Below, piece by piece: positions 63,988 to 64,000 of a stretch of DNA of 64,000 nt. The position numbers and the translations under genes are program-made. Origin of the DNA: Burkholderia sp. USMB20 (GTDB lineage: Bacteria > Pseudomonadota > Gammaproteobacteria > Burkholderiales > Burkholderiaceae); assembly GCF_000949135.2 (NCBI RefSeq), contig NZ_JTAN02000019.1, positions 620,001-684,000 of the forward strand, written 5' to 3'. The notes below the pieces were generated by a model. The model was not told where the DNA came from. It did not search any database and saw only the letters and a list, made by a program, of their open reading frames with translations. The number at the start of each line of letters is the position of its first letter. Within the stretch, counting starts at the first letter, position 1.

Positions 63988-64000
63988 CACAGCCAGTCGC

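Overview
The window is GC-rich chromosomal DNA of a Burkholderia, most likely a member of the B. cepacia complex. This rests on recognisable gene neighbourhoods (nusB followed by an aminotransferase, a complete urea-transport plus urease cluster, waaC-kdoO-waaA, a wbpL/wbpM-type polysaccharide locus) and on the codon style. It is an inference from family resemblance, not from a database search.

Layout. 1-16,180: ordinary core genes (nusB end, aminotransferase, lytic transglycosylase, ubiD, LysE exporter, a YxAPPP-repeat protein, DUF2520, YggT, DUF190/crcB, a sedolisin protease, Sir2, Nudix, a DeoR regulator, a split chromate transporter, a tartrate dehydratase-like enzyme, a cupin). 16,435-22,177: an accessory segment with a dead IS3-family element, a gene stump cut by that IS, an HNH nuclease gene with two paralogous small acidic protein genes on either side, and several unrecognised genes. 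22,433-30,625: a tRNA-Gly(CCC) gene carrying an integrated element of about 8.1 kb, bounded by a 27-bp direct repeat. It contains a tyrosine integrase, a lipoprotein, an unknown membrane protein, a three-gene block that may include a replication initiator, a serine recombinase, and a DUF262/HNH gene of the GmrSD (type IV restriction) kind. 30,651-36,590: core genes again (trmB, uppP, DUF1439 lipoprotein, cysteine-cluster protein, hemN-type protein, isoaspartyl methyltransferase-like, rhodanese). 37,064-48,550: urtABCDE and ureDABCEFG. Near-perfect sigma-54 promoters precede urtA and ureA, so urea uptake and hydrolysis look nitrogen-regulated. 48,466-53,511 (minus strand): lipopolysaccharide inner-core genes waaA, kdoO, waaC and a phosphomannomutase. 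53,754-63,987: a polysaccharide locus (flippase, three glycosyltransferases, galE, two polyprenyl-phosphate sugar transferases, a WbpM/CapD-type epimerase/dehydratase, an NAD-dependent epimerase).

The most interesting parts are the tRNA-borne integrative element with its DUF262/HNH cargo and the HNH nuclease framed by small acidic paralogues. Three surface-polysaccharide genes (waaA, the phosphomannomutase and the wbpM-type gene) carry small indels. These may be sequencing errors or real lesions, and the sequence alone cannot decide.
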